This document shows, one piece after another, positions 15,577-25,056 of a stretch of DNA of 38,115 bases (position 1 is the stretch's first letter; every line of letters begins with the position of its first letter). Where the stretch lies: assembly GCA_029219245.1 (NCBI GenBank), contig JAQXTA010000042.1, positions 1 to 38,115 on the forward strand, given 5' to 3'. The position numbers were made by a program, and so were the translations under genes. The notes beneath the pieces were generated by a model. It did no database searches. It worked only from the letters and a program-made list of their open reading frames with translations, and was not told where the DNA came from. The stretch is from Lachnospiraceae bacterium (GTDB lineage: Bacteria > Bacillota > Clostridia > Lachnospirales > Lachnospiraceae).

Positions 15577-16374
15577 ATGTTTCCAATCAATCGGGAATCG
15601 ACACAAAAAGTTTTTGATAATTATGTAAACCAGTTTGACGTAGAAGATGATAAGGTCCGGTTAAAAATTGAGCATACAGAAAGGGTAACTGCGCTTTGCG
15701 AAAGGATTGCCCTGAGTCTGAAACTGCCCAAAGAGGATGTGGACCTGGCATGGCTTATGGGACTGTTACATGATGTGGGAAGATTTGAACAGCTCAAAGA
15801 TTTTGGGACCTTTAATGATGCACAGTCGATTGACCATGCCAAATATGGCGTGAAGCTTTTGTTTGAGGAGGGGCATATCAGAGATTATCTGGAAGAAACA
15901 GCCTATGATAATCTGATTCGTACTGCCATCTGGAATCATAATGTGTTTCGTCTGCCGGAAAACCTGACAGAGAGAGAATTGCTTTTTAGCCAGATACTGC
16001 GGGATGCGGATAAGATTGATATTTTGCGCGTTAATGTGGAAATTCCAATAGAAACGATTTATAATTGTACGACGGAAGAATTGAAAAATGTAGTGGTAAC
16101 AGAAGAAGTGTTACAGAGCTTTGCCGAAGAACATGCCGTAGAGCATCGTTTGAAAAAAACGCCGGTAGACCATATCGTAGGGCATGCTTCTCTTGTGTTT
16201 GAGTTGGTTTATCCAATTAGTATTGCGATTGTGAAGGAGCAGGGATATCTGGAAAAAATTCTTCAATTTACTTCGGAAAATACCAAAACAAGGGAACAAT
16301 TTACAGTTATTGCGGATATTATGCACCATTTCATAGAGCAAAAAGTGTTACGCGATGGGAATTGTGCACAATAA
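15577..16374 (+). CDS. HD-domain phosphohydrolase
   Basis: A 265-residue soluble protein behind AAAGGAGA. The HD metal site reads H-x-ERV near residue 27, H65-D66 in LLHDVGRFEQ, and H-N and D in the IWNHN and RDADKID stretches, the standard order of HD hydrolases acting on nucleotides or phosphate esters. Substrate cannot be read. It follows the M56 gene by 29 bases and may belong to that operon, although its function need not be linked. Confidence 0.85.
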   Translation: MFPINRESTQKVFDNYVNQFDVEDDKVRLKIEHTERVTALCERIALSLKLPKEDVDLAWLMGLLHDVGRFEQLKDFGTFNDAQSIDHAKYGVKLLFEEGHIRDYLEETAYDNLIRTAIWNHNVFRLPENLTERELLFSQILRDADKIDILRVNVEIPIETIYNCTTEELKNVVVTEEVLQSFAEEHAVEHRLKKTPVDHIVGHASLVFELVYPISIAIVKEQGYLEKILQFTSENTKTREQFTVIADIMHHFIEQKVLRDGNCAQ

Positions 16375-16409
16375 GATAACAGATACTTCCGTAATTTTTT
16401 TTTCTGTGA

Positions 16410-16415
16410 TACAAT
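16410..16415 (+). promoter_or_regulatory. Candidate -10 element upstream of mecA
   Basis: TACAAT lies about 60 bases before the mecA start, preceded by a long T-run. A clear -35 is not seen at 17 bases (TTCCGT), so this is only a weak promoter call. Confidence 0.35.
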
Positions 16416-16476
16416 AGAAAAAGAAACTGGTCGTATAGTACAAACTGTTAAAACACATAGAGGGTAATAAAGATAA

Positions 16477-17181
16477 ATGAAATATAAGAAAATAAACGAA
16501 GCAACCGTTCAATGTATTATCTCAGAAGAGGATATGGAAGAATATGGATTAACCCTTGCGGATATTTTTGAACGAAATGAAAAGGGTGAAGGCTTTTTAC
16601 GCGATATTGTTGAAAGAGCGCATGATGAAGTTGGATATAAATTAAGTGGTGATAATATTGCCATGCAGATTACACCGCTTAGGGATGAAGGACTTGTCAT
16701 TACTTTCTCGGATGAAGGTCCGGCAGGTTTCCAACATATGTTGGAGCATATCAAAGAGGTATTGACCGGAATGGATCCGGAAACCGTAAAAGAAGTGGTA
16801 GAAGATAGTCGAGAAAGAGAAAATAGAGCGAAAGCGGAAACACTATCACAGCAAGACAACCATTTGGCAGAGGGTAGCAATAGTGGATGTCGTTTGTTTG
16901 TGTTTGCTTCTATCGATTGTGTATTGCGGTATTGTATTACAATTCCGCCCAAGTCCGCTCTGAAGAGTCAGCTTTTTAAGATGGATGATGCCTATTATCT
17001 GGCATTAAGGAAACAGCGTATTTCTCAGGAAAGTTTTAATAAGTTAAGCGTTAAGGCAGTAGAGTTCGGAACAATGGCATCTGTCTCGGAGGAGAGCATC
17101 TTCTACCTGGAAGAACATGCAGAATGCCTGATTGCAGATAAAGCAGTAAGTAAATTGCAGAAAATATGTTTATCCAATTAG
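16477..17181 (+). CDS. mecA: Adaptor protein MecA
   Basis: A 234-residue MecA-type adaptor, which in Bacillota delivers substrate proteins to the ClpC ATPase for degradation. The N-terminal domain (1-80) has YGLTLADIFERNEKGEGFL, the conserved MecA substrate-binding start. An acidic and charged linker of about 40 residues follows (about 95-135). The C-terminal domain (about 138-234) is the ClpC-binding MecA fold. Length is normal. The gene stands in its own unit with GAGGGTAA before the start. This is not the methicillin-resistance mecA. Confidence 0.9.
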   Translation: MKYKKINEATVQCIISEEDMEEYGLTLADIFERNEKGEGFLRDIVERAHDEVGYKLSGDNIAMQITPLRDEGLVITFSDEGPAGFQHMLEHIKEVLTGMDPETVKEVVEDSRERENRAKAETLSQQDNHLAEGSNSGCRLFVFASIDCVLRYCITIPPKSALKSQLFKMDDAYYLALRKQRISQESFNKLSVKAVEFGTMASVSEESIFYLEEHAECLIADKAVSKLQKICLSN

Positions 17182-17208
17182 GAATGGATAAAAATCAAAC
17201 CGGAACAC

Positions 17209-17491
17209 CGTTTCCTGACAGGGTATTCCATGGGGCTTTTCTGTGGTCTATACAATGTATTCTCCAACTCTGTTTGAAGGGATTGCCTCGGTATCCGGTT
17301 CTTTATGGTATGAAGGCTTTTGTGAATTTGTAGAAAGCCATGCTGTCAAATGTAATTCCGGTAAAATTTATTTCTCATTAGGAAACCAGGAAGCAGTATC
17401 TGCGCGCGGAAGCATGCGGAATGTTTTGTCATGCACAGAAAAATCAAAGCAAAATGCAGGCATCGTTTTCTGCTCCGTACATAATAAATAA
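17209..17491 (+). pseudogene. Alpha/beta hydrolase (esterase D-like) fragment
   Basis: One frame from 17209 reads RFLTGYSMG, a hydrolase nucleophile elbow (G-x-S-x-G). The homologous reading then passes, near 17243, to a second frame with LFEGIASVSGSLWYEGFCEF and KIYFSLGNQEA, typical of the Ser-hydrolase family that includes enterobactin-esterase-like enzymes. The N-terminal half and the C-terminal His region are missing, and the last part loses similarity after NQEA, suggesting another shift. The open frame 17243-17491 should therefore not be taken as a gene. Confidence 0.7.
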
Positions 17492-17527
17492 AATAGTAGT
17501 ATATAAGTGGAAGAGGAACAAAAAACA

Positions 17528-19042
17528 ATGGAAAGTAAGGAAAGAGAAACAAAAAAATATAAGGATTCGGGAATAGATGCAAGAATTATCCGGGCAGTAG
17601 AAGAAATGGGATTCGAGCATATGACGCCGATTCAGGAACAGGCAATTCCTGTTTTTATGTCCGGACAGGATGTGATTGGACAGGCACAGACAGGAACCGG
17701 TAAAACAGCGGCTTTCGGTATTCCAATCCTTGAGAAAATCAATCCGGAGAATAAAAGCCTACAGGCGATTATCTTATGTCCGACCAGAGAACTTGCCATG
17801 CAGGCTGCCGATGAGCTCCGTAAGTTTTCCAAATATATGCATGGTATTAAGGTGCTTCCTGTCTATGGTGGGCAGGATATCATGAAGCAGATTAAAAATT
17901 TAAAGTGTGGTGTGCAGATTATTGTTGGTACACCGGGGCGTGTAATGGACCACATGCGCCGGCATACCATAAAAATGGATCAGGTACATACAGTGGTTCT
18001 GGATGAGGCAGATGAAATGCTGAATATGGGGTTTCGGGAAGACATTGAAACTATTCTAAAAGAAGTGCCTAAGGAACGTCAGACAGGACTTTTTTCAGCA
18101 ACTATGCCAAAGCCGATTCTCGATATTACAAAGGAGTATCAGAAAGATGCTGCCTTTTTAAAGGTGACTCCAAAGGAAGTAACCATGTCTTCCATCAAAC
18201 AGGCATATTATCACGTACAGCGTAAAGATAAGGAAGAGGTGCTTTGTCGTCTGCTTGACTATTATAATCCGGGACGTGCGCTGATTTTCTGCAATACGAA
18301 ACGAATGGTTGACGAGTTGACAGAGCATTTGAAAAAACGCGGGTATGCAGTGGAAGGATTGCATGGTGACCTTTCCCAGAATCAGCGGGATACGGTTATG
18401 AACCTCTTTAAGAGCGGTCATGTGGCTGTTTTGATTGCAACCGATGTGGCGGCAAGAGGAATTGATGTAGATAATGTGGAAGCTGTTTTTAACTTTGATA
18501 TCCCGGAGGATATAGAATATTATGTTCATCGAATCGGAAGAACCGGACGTGCCGGTAAAAAGGGACGTTCCTTTACATTGGTCGTAGGAAGGGAAATTTT
18601 CAAGCTTCGTGAGATTGAACGCATCTGTCATACGAAGATTAAAGAAAGGAATATCCCGTCAGTTGCTGATATTATGGCAAGAAAAGCGGATAAGATTCTC
18701 AAAGAGGCAGAAGCAGTCATTCAGGAAGATCATTTGGAAAAAGCACTTGAATTCGTTGAAGAGCGATGTATGCAGGGAGAATATGATGCACTTATGTATG
18801 CTGCCGCTTTTATGAAAATGAAACTGGGCGATGATATGGAAGAAATTAAGGCTGAGAAATTCCATTTTGAAAGAACCAGAAGAATCGGAAAAGGCAAGCC
18901 GGCAGGGAAAGCAGAAAGCGGTAAAAAATATTTCAACAGAGAAACTGGTCATGTGGACAAAGAAAAGAAGCGTTCCGGCAGAGAGAACAGCCGTACATCC
19001 AGATTACAGATTAAGACCAAAAAACAGGAAAAACGAAAATAA
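17528..19042 (+). CDS. DEAD-box ATP-dependent RNA helicase (CshA/DeaD-like)
   Basis: A 504-residue RNA helicase remodelling structured RNA, as in cold response, ribosome assembly or mRNA decay. The ATG at 17528 follows AGAGG; a GTG at 17507 lacks a ribosome site. Motifs in order: Q-motif MTPIQEQAIP, Walker A AQTGTGKT (53-60), PTRELAMQ, TPGR, DEAD (159-162), SAT, and HRIGRTGRAG in the helicase C domain. The C-terminal extension (about 385-440) is helical and the last 60 residues are strongly basic, as in CshA-type proteins, for RNA binding. It converges with a YgjP-like gene, only 2 bases separating the stops. Confidence 0.93.
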   Translation: MESKERETKKYKDSGIDARIIRAVEEMGFEHMTPIQEQAIPVFMSGQDVIGQAQTGTGKTAAFGIPILEKINPENKSLQAIILCPTRELAMQAADELRKFSKYMHGIKVLPVYGGQDIMKQIKNLKCGVQIIVGTPGRVMDHMRRHTIKMDQVHTVVLDEADEMLNMGFREDIETILKEVPKERQTGLFSATMPKPILDITKEYQKDAAFLKVTPKEVTMSSIKQAYYHVQRKDKEEVLCRLLDYYNPGRALIFCNTKRMVDELTEHLKKRGYAVEGLHGDLSQNQRDTVMNLFKSGHVAVLIATDVAARGIDVDNVEAVFNFDIPEDIEYYVHRIGRTGRAGKKGRSFTLVVGREIFKLREIERICHTKIKERNIPSVADIMARKADKILKEAEAVIQEDHLEKALEFVEERCMQGEYDALMYAAAFMKMKLGDDMEEIKAEKFHFERTRRIGKGKPAGKAESGKKYFNRETGHVDKEKKRSGRENSRTSRLQIKTKKQEKRK

Positions 19043-19044
19043 AG

Positions 19045-19641
19045 TCAGAGAACCAGTTCGTGTCCATGTTCTTTTAACCATTTTCTGGCATTGCGGTAGT
19101 CCGGGTAGACGGCTTCAACGGCTGCCCAGAAAGAAGCAGAATGGTTCATATAGGTCAAGTGGCACAGTTCATGTACTACAACATAATCTAAAATGGCGGG
19201 AGGGGCAAGCATAAGGCGCCAGTTAAAGGAGAGCGTTCCATTGCTGCTGCAGCTTCCCCAACGGGTTTTCTGATCCCGGATCGAAATGCGTTGATAGATG
19301 CCGCCTGTCATTGTGTGAAAGTAAGCAACCCGTTTGGGAATGTAATCGTGGGCGGCATCTTTATATCTTTTCTCCAGGGCAGCCTTTTGTACAGCAGATA
19401 AATCGGAATGAGGTCTGCTGTTTTTCTTTGCCAGGACTTTTAAATAATGGGTAATTATCCAGTGCTCTTTTTCTGCGGCAATTTCAAGAATCTGCCTTTC
19501 ACTTGTGCGGAGGGGAACACGGAAAAGAATCGTGGCATCCTCTTCGATAGAGATTGCATAGGATTTTCGCTTGCTTTTTATGATGGTATAGGGAATGGTG
19601 TAGGTGGTTCCCTGATATGTAATGGTTAGCGTTTGCATCAT
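19045..19641 (-). CDS. YgjP/DUF45-type metallopeptidase (SprT-like)
   Basis: A 198-residue protein with a zinc-peptidase motif HELCH (157-161) in VVVHELCHLTYMNHS. A conserved TRWGSCSS lies near 127-134, and a further His occurs in the WL-x-HG tail. This matches the YgjP family, zinc-dependent proteins of unclear substrate related to SprT. An AAAGGA site lies upstream of paired ATGs, so the start may be one codon later. It faces the helicase gene tail to tail, with no separate terminator seen in the 2-base gap. Confidence 0.88.
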   Translation of the reverse strand: MMQTLTITYQGTTYTIPYTIIKSKRKSYAISIEEDATILFRVPLRTSERQILEIAAEKEHWIITHYLKVLAKKNSRPHSDLSAVQKAALEKRYKDAAHDYIPKRVAYFHTMTGGIYQRISIRDQKTRWGSCSSNGTLSFNWRLMLAPPAILDYVVVHELCHLTYMNHSASFWAAVEAVYPDYRNARKWLKEHGHELVL

Positions 19642-19805
19642 ACAATTCCTTTCCGGTATATTTTTTTCGTTGGCTATTGTGTTAAGGTTCAGCTTTTTTT
19701 ATAGCTTATTTTATATCATAAATCATTTGTAAATCAATAGGAGATATGATACTATCAATAATGAATGTGTTTTGAAATCAGGGGTTATAACAGGAGAAGA
19801 GTAAG

Positions 19806-21272
19806 ATGGATGTTTTGGAAAAGAAGAAAACCAAAATGCAGAAGACTGCCCAAAAAACAAAAAAAGCAAAGCCGAGAGTAAAGAATCAAAAAGCATCGGA
19901 TAGAAAAATGACAGATAAGATAAACAGTGTGCAGAAAGAAGGAGAACATTCCAGAAACAGAGATGAGGAGCGTGCCAGAAAACGGGAGGCACGCAGAAGA
20001 AAGGTAAGAAGACAGAAAATTGCCATTGTGGTTGTGGTGGTTCTTCTGCTTGTGGGAATCGGCAGCAGCATTGTTTTCTGTCTGCCAGCCCTTCGTGTTT
20101 CCAGAAAATTATCTGCCGGAGATAAATACACCCGGAACAGTGATTATCAAATGGCACAGACTTCTTATGAAGAAGCTCTGCAGATTGATCCGACTACTGT
20201 AAAGGCATATCGTTGTCTGGCACAGAATGATTTGGCACAGAATGACAGTACTGCAGCAAAGGAAATCTTATATACCGGTTGGGAAACCACACAGGATGAA
20301 GGATTGTTGAATTATTATTGTACCGTAATTTTAAATGAAGCGGTTGCGGAACTTAATGACAAAATCTGTAATATGGGTACGGTTGATAAGTGCGTACAGG
20401 TATTAGAAAAAAATCCTGCGAATGCAGATGCTATTTCTCTGTTGGATACCTGCTATAAAAGATTGTTTAGGAAAGAGGATGAAAATCCGGTCTGTACTTT
20501 GTTTATGGATGAAGATGTTTCGACAGAAAGCTGTCAGTATGATGCTTATGAACAGAACGTGCGAAGAATGTATGCGGTTTATGTGTCACAACCTTCCGAT
20601 GAACTTCTGGCATGTCTGACTCATTATATGTTACTGGATGCAGAACAGATATATTTTACAAGTGCACATGCAGAGAGCTATCTTACTCTTCTAAAGGAGA
20701 TAAATCAGACGATTAACAATACCCAGGTGACAGATCTGATTGCCTGTCTGGACAAGGCAATGGAGATGAAACAGTATTTTGCGGGGATGTTTGGCGAATT
20801 TGAAGATGGTAACTTTGAAAGTGCCAAGGATTTTATTCTGACCAATGAATATCAGGAACTCAGGGATAGCTTTATTAACGGAAACTCCGGTTATTGGGCA
20901 GGTTCTGATTTCATTCCGGTCAATCAGGATAATCTGGTGCTGCATTACGGGGAAAATGGATATCAGTTCTCCTTCTTAGACTATAATGACTATGAAAATA
21001 CGCAGGGAGTTATTACGGTCTGGGGAAATGTACAGATGGATGATGGTGTTCAAAGAACCAGTATTTCTTATGAACCTGCAAGTGAAAATGGTGAGTATTA
21101 CCCACATAAAGAATATGTTATTATCTATTGCTATACCAATGTAGGAAATGCAGCACAGCATATGCCGCAGATGAACTTCCATTTTGAAACAAGGACAACT
21201 ACAGAAGAAGGAATGACAACGGATGCCATTTTTGACTGGGGTGGTGAACATGAATGGGAGAAAAGTTACTAA
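19806..21272 (+). CDS. Membrane-anchored TPR-like protein, function unknown
   Basis: A 488-residue protein. Residues 1-70 are extremely Lys/Arg rich with runs of charged residues and would stay in the cytoplasm. One membrane helix follows (about 72-96, Val and Leu rich). The outside part begins with a TPR-like unit, AGDKYTRNSDYQMAQTSYEE then ALQIDPTTVKAYRCLAQNDL, and more helical repeats to about 290. The last 150 residues are beta-rich. Start ATG 19806 follows AGGAGA. thiN begins on the base after its stop codon, so the two are one unit. A scaffold or envelope role is possible but not shown. Confidence 0.75.
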   Translation: MDVLEKKKTKMQKTAQKTKKAKPRVKNQKASDRKMTDKINSVQKEGEHSRNRDEERARKREARRRKVRRQKIAIVVVVVLLLVGIGSSIVFCLPALRVSRKLSAGDKYTRNSDYQMAQTSYEEALQIDPTTVKAYRCLAQNDLAQNDSTAAKEILYTGWETTQDEGLLNYYCTVILNEAVAELNDKICNMGTVDKCVQVLEKNPANADAISLLDTCYKRLFRKEDENPVCTLFMDEDVSTESCQYDAYEQNVRRMYAVYVSQPSDELLACLTHYMLLDAEQIYFTSAHAESYLTLLKEINQTINNTQVTDLIACLDKAMEMKQYFAGMFGEFEDGNFESAKDFILTNEYQELRDSFINGNSGYWAGSDFIPVNQDNLVLHYGENGYQFSFLDYNDYENTQGVITVWGNVQMDDGVQRTSISYEPASENGEYYPHKEYVIIYCYTNVGNAAQHMPQMNFHFETRTTTEEGMTTDAIFDWGGEHEWEKSY

Positions 21273-21923
21273 ATGAAATCTTGTATTATAATCGGAGCGG
21301 GAGAGTTTACGCCCATGGACATTCCGGTGGAAAAAGGTGATTTTGTCATTGCGGCAGATGGAGGATATCTGTATTGCAGAAAATTGCAGATTGAGCCCGA
21401 TTATATTGTCGGGGATATGGATTCGTTGCCGGAAGAAGCGGTAAAGGAAATCAAGGATTTCCGGGAAAGGTATCCGGAACGGGTAGAGCTTCTTCCACGA
21501 ATGAAGGATGATACGGATACGATGAGTGCCATTCGTATCGGACTTGCCAGAGGGTTTCGCAGGTTCCGGTTGTATGCGATGATGGGTGGAAGACTGGAGC
21601 ATACCATAGCCAATATACAGTGCCTTTTATTTTTGAAAAACCGGGGAGCAGATGGATGTTTACTGGAAAAGGGCCGTACGGTCATGGTAGCGAAGCAGGA
21701 AACAATCCGGTTTCCGAAAGAAAAAGAAGGATTTTTTTCGATGTTCGCTTTACAACAGCGGGCTGTGGGAGTTACTATAAGAGGGATGAAATATCCGCTT
21801 GAGAATGCTGTTATTACCGATGAGTTTCCAATCGGAATCAGTAATGAATTTATTGGTGAAGCAGCAGAGGTTACGGTATCACAGGGTACCTTGCTACTTA
21901 TCTTGAGCGATTTTTCAGGATAA
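21273..21923 (+). CDS. thiN: Thiamine pyrophosphokinase (thiamine diphosphokinase)
   Basis: A 216-residue enzyme transferring diphosphate from ATP to thiamine to make TPP. Signature parts are AADGGYLYC near residue 29, DYIVGDMDSLPEE (Mg and nucleotide site) and DDTDTMSAI, followed by the C-terminal beta domain that binds thiamine. Length is normal. The ATG directly abuts the previous stop codon and GGAG lies 14 bases upstream inside that gene, so coupling is likely. In many Bacillota thiN follows rpe/rsgA; here it sits with a TPR-like gene and gpmI. Confidence 0.9.
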   Translation: MKSCIIIGAGEFTPMDIPVEKGDFVIAADGGYLYCRKLQIEPDYIVGDMDSLPEEAVKEIKDFRERYPERVELLPRMKDDTDTMSAIRIGLARGFRRFRLYAMMGGRLEHTIANIQCLLFLKNRGADGCLLEKGRTVMVAKQETIRFPKEKEGFFSMFALQQRAVGVTIRGMKYPLENAVITDEFPIGISNEFIGEAAEVTVSQGTLLLILSDFSG

Positions 21924-21989
21924 AAATCCGCATGATGGGATAGCTGTTCCAGAAAGCGGATAGGATATAGAAGAAAAGGAGAAAGAAAG

Positions 21990-23531
21990 ATGGGAAAGAA
22001 ACCAGCAGTATTGATGATTTTAGACGGTTACGGCCTGAATGAGAAGACACAGGGAAATGCAGTGGCTCAGGCAAAGACACCGGTTATGGACAAGTTGATG
22101 GCAGAGTGTCCTTTTGTAAAAGGAAATGCAAGTGGTATGGCAGTTGGTCTGCCGGACGGACAGATGGGTAACTCAGAAGTAGGACATTTGAATATGGGTG
22201 CAGGCCGTATCGTATATCAGGAGCTTACCAGAATTACCAAAGAAATTCAGGATGGTACCTTTTTTGAAAATCCGGCACTTATGGACGCCGTAAAGAATTG
22301 TCAGGAAAAAGATTCCGCACTTCATATGTTCGGACTTTTATCCGATGGTGGTGTACACAGCCATAATACACATCTTTACGGACTTTTGGAGCTTGCAAAA
22401 AGAAATGGTTTATCTAAGGTATATGTACATGCATTTTTAGACGGACGTGATACACCACCGGCAAGCGGTAAGGATTTTGTAGCGGATCTGGAAGCAGAAA
22501 TGCAGAAAATCGGTGTGGGTGAAGTGGCTACCGTAACAGGTCGTTACTATGCAATGGACAGAGATAACAACTACGACAGAGTAGAAAAAGCATATGTTGC
22601 ATTAACAAAGGGTGAAGGTCTGACTGCGGACAGTGCAACGGGTGCGGTACAGGCTTCCTATGATAGGGAAGAAACCGATGAATTTGTAAAGCCTACGGTG
22701 GTTATGAAAAATGGTGCTCCGGTGGCTACGATAAAAGATGGTGATTCCGTTATCTTCTTTAATTTCCGTCCGGACAGAGCCAGAGAAATTACCAGAAGCT
22801 TCTGCGATGATGACTTTAAAGGCTTTAACAGAGGAAAAAGATTAGACCTGAAATATGTATGTTTCTCCGATTATGATCCTACCATCCCGAATAAAGAAGT
22901 TGCTTTCCATAAGATTGCAGTAACCAATACTTTCGGTGAATGGCTTGCAGCAAACCATATGAAACAGGCAAGAATTGCAGAAACTGAGAAATATGCACAC
23001 GTTACCTTCTTCTTTAATGGCGGCGTGGAGGAGCCAAACGAGGGTGAGGACAGAATTTTGGTTAATTCCCCGAAGGATGTTGCAACTTATGATTTGAAAC
23101 CCCAGATGAGCGCTTATGAAGTATGTGATAAATTGGTAGATGCCATCAAATCCGGCAAGTATGATGTGATTATTATTAACTTTGCAAATCCTGACATGGT
23201 AGGTCATACCGGCGTGGAAGCAGCAGCTATCAAAGCAGTAGAAGCAGTGGATGAATGTGTGGGAAAAGCGGTTGAGGCAATTAAAGAAGTTGATGGTGTT
23301 ATGTTTATCTGTGCCGATCATGGTAATGCAGAGCAGTTAGTTGACTATGAAACAGGTGCACCGTTTACGGCTCATACAACCAATCCGGTGCCGTTTATTC
23401 TGGTTAATGCAGATCCTTCTTATAAGCTGCGTGAAGGCGGATGTCTGGCAGATATCGTTCCGACAATCATTGAACTGATGGGCAAAGAGCAGCCGGCAGA
23501 AATGACAGGAAAATCTCTGCTTGTAAAATGA
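21990..23531 (+). CDS. gpmI: 2,3-bisphosphoglycerate-independent phosphoglycerate mutase
   Basis: A 513-residue Mn-dependent enzyme interconverting 3- and 2-phosphoglycerate in glycolysis. The metal site starts with LMILDGYG near residue 8, and the phosphorylated Ser is S62 in GNSEVGHLNMGAG. Later ligands are in FANPDMVGHTG and ADHGNAE. Substrate-binding residues are in GRDTPP and FRPDRARE. Length is normal. AAAAGGAG lies upstream of the ATG, and a strong terminator follows the stop. Its product feeds enolase, encoded about 11 kb downstream. Confidence 0.97.
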   Translation: MGKKPAVLMILDGYGLNEKTQGNAVAQAKTPVMDKLMAECPFVKGNASGMAVGLPDGQMGNSEVGHLNMGAGRIVYQELTRITKEIQDGTFFENPALMDAVKNCQEKDSALHMFGLLSDGGVHSHNTHLYGLLELAKRNGLSKVYVHAFLDGRDTPPASGKDFVADLEAEMQKIGVGEVATVTGRYYAMDRDNNYDRVEKAYVALTKGEGLTADSATGAVQASYDREETDEFVKPTVVMKNGAPVATIKDGDSVIFFNFRPDRAREITRSFCDDDFKGFNRGKRLDLKYVCFSDYDPTIPNKEVAFHKIAVTNTFGEWLAANHMKQARIAETEKYAHVTFFFNGGVEEPNEGEDRILVNSPKDVATYDLKPQMSAYEVCDKLVDAIKSGKYDVIIINFANPDMVGHTGVEAAAIKAVEAVDECVGKAVEAIKEVDGVMFICADHGNAEQLVDYETGAPFTAHTTNPVPFILVNADPSYKLREGGCLADIVPTIIELMGKEQPAEMTGKSLLVK

Positions 23532-23575
23532 TAAGTACTACAACGGTTAAGATAAAAGTATGGTGAAACATAAAA

Positions 23576-23605
23576 TTCCACAGGAGCTTTTCTGTGGAAT
23601 TTTTA
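23576..23605 (+). terminator. Terminator after gpmI
   Basis: TTCCACAG (23576-23583) pairs with CTGTGGAA (23592-23599) around an 8-base loop. A-rich bases before the left arm can extend pairing into the following T-run. Confidence 0.88.
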
Positions 23606-23741
23606 TACAAAAATTTTTGATTTATTTTCAAGTATATTTTATGAGTTTGATAATATCTTGCAGAAATATTTAAAAAAATACCTTTTTTATGGTACGATAT
23701 TTTTATAGAGTTCAAAGAAAATAACAGAAAGGGAGACGGGA

Positions 23742-25034
23742 ATGAAAAAGAGGATACAGGCAGTAATAGCAATTATGTTGATACTTTGCATGAGCTTAAG
23801 CGGATGTGGAAATGCCACGCAGGAAACGGCAGCAAAAACAGAAGCTGCAGCTGACGGAGAAAGTGCGGCTGATACGGCAACAGAAACCGATGACGGTGTT
23901 GTCCGGCTGACCGTCTGGGCAGAAGAAGCAAACTGGGATGTTTTAAATAAGATGATTGAAAGCTTTAAGCAGGAACATGCGGGAGAAGCGAAGTTTGAGA
24001 TTACGTTGGTACAGAATGCGGATGCCGAAACCAAAAATGTGCTGCTTGGTGATATTTACAATGGTGCTGATATTTTCCCGATACCGGACGATCAGATGAG
24101 TTCGCTGGTGGCAGCAGGGGCATTGGCATCCGTACCGAATGCAGAGGAAGTGAAAGCGGCAAATATGGAGGACGCGGTAGCAGCGGCCTGTGTCAATGAT
24201 GTTTTGTATGCTTATCCGATGACAGCAGACAACGGCTATTTTATGTATTATGACAAGCGTTATTTTACCGAGGAAGATTTAAAAACGTTGGATGGTATGC
24301 TGACTGCAGCAGAGGCAGCTGGTAAAAAAATCACGATGGACTGGAGCTCCGGTTGGTATTTGTATGCTTTTTTCGGTGGTACCGGTATGGAATTCGGTAT
24401 CAATGAGGATGGAGTAACCAACCATTGTAACTGGAATCGGGTAGATGGCTCCATTAAAGGAACAGATGTTGCGGAAGCTCTCCTTGCCATTGCGGCTCAT
24501 CCGGGATTTGCCAATATGACAGATGCCGATTTTATGGCAGGCGTGCAGGATGGCAGTGTTATTGCGGGGGTAAGCGGTGTCTGGAATGAAGTAGAGGTAC
24601 GAAAAGCCTGGGGAGATAATTACGGTGCAGTAAAGCTTCCTACCTACACTTGTGCGGGACAGCAGATACAGATGTCCTCGTTTAAGGGCTATAAGATGAT
24701 GGGAGTTAATTACTACTCTGCACATAAGGACTGGGCCTTAAAGCTGGCTGACTGGTTTACCAATGAACAGAATCAGACGTTACGTTTTGAAGAGAGAAGT
24801 CAAGGACCTTCCAATAAAAATGCAGCAGCATCCGATACGATTAATCAGGTTCCTGCCATTCAGGCAGTTATTGCACAGTCGGAATATGGAGTCCTTCAGC
24901 GTGTTGGCAATAGTTATTGGGATGCAACGACTGAATTTGGCGGCATTATGGCAGCCGGAAATCCGTCGGGAAAAGATTTACAGGAAATTATGGATACGAT
25001 GGTAGCGGGTATTACTGCTTCCACAGTACAGTAA
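23742..25034 (+). CDS. Solute-binding lipoprotein (family 1 ABC type), no permease nearby
   Basis: A 430-residue secreted lipoprotein. A Lys-Lys-Arg start, a hydrophobic stretch and a lipobox LSGC place the lipid-bearing Cys at residue 22. A Thr/Ala/Glu-rich linker runs to about 48. The rest looks like a family-1 extracellular solute-binding protein, with VRLTVWAEEANWDVLNKMIE at the start of the mature fold and later FKGYKMMGVN and ALKLADWFTNE stretches, as in maltose/oligosaccharide binders. There are no permease or ATPase genes beside it. Instead a chemoreceptor follows after 22 bases, so it may present ligand to that receptor. Ligand unknown; carbohydrate is a family-based guess. Confidence 0.82.
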   Translation: MKKRIQAVIAIMLILCMSLSGCGNATQETAAKTEAAADGESAADTATETDDGVVRLTVWAEEANWDVLNKMIESFKQEHAGEAKFEITLVQNADAETKNVLLGDIYNGADIFPIPDDQMSSLVAAGALASVPNAEEVKAANMEDAVAAACVNDVLYAYPMTADNGYFMYYDKRYFTEEDLKTLDGMLTAAEAAGKKITMDWSSGWYLYAFFGGTGMEFGINEDGVTNHCNWNRVDGSIKGTDVAEALLAIAAHPGFANMTDADFMAGVQDGSVIAGVSGVWNEVEVRKAWGDNYGAVKLPTYTCAGQQIQMSSFKGYKMMGVNYYSAHKDWALKLADWFTNEQNQTLRFEERSQGPSNKNAAASDTINQVPAIQAVIAQSEYGVLQRVGNSYWDATTEFGGIMAAGNPSGKDLQEIMDTMVAGITASTVQ

Positions 25035-25056
25035 CGGATGACAGGAGGACTCGTAA

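Noticed and set aside
21924..21989. TPP riboswitch or other leader near thiN and gpmI
   Set aside because: Only a 6-bp repeat ATCCGC/GCGGAT is present; no conserved riboswitch core is seen.
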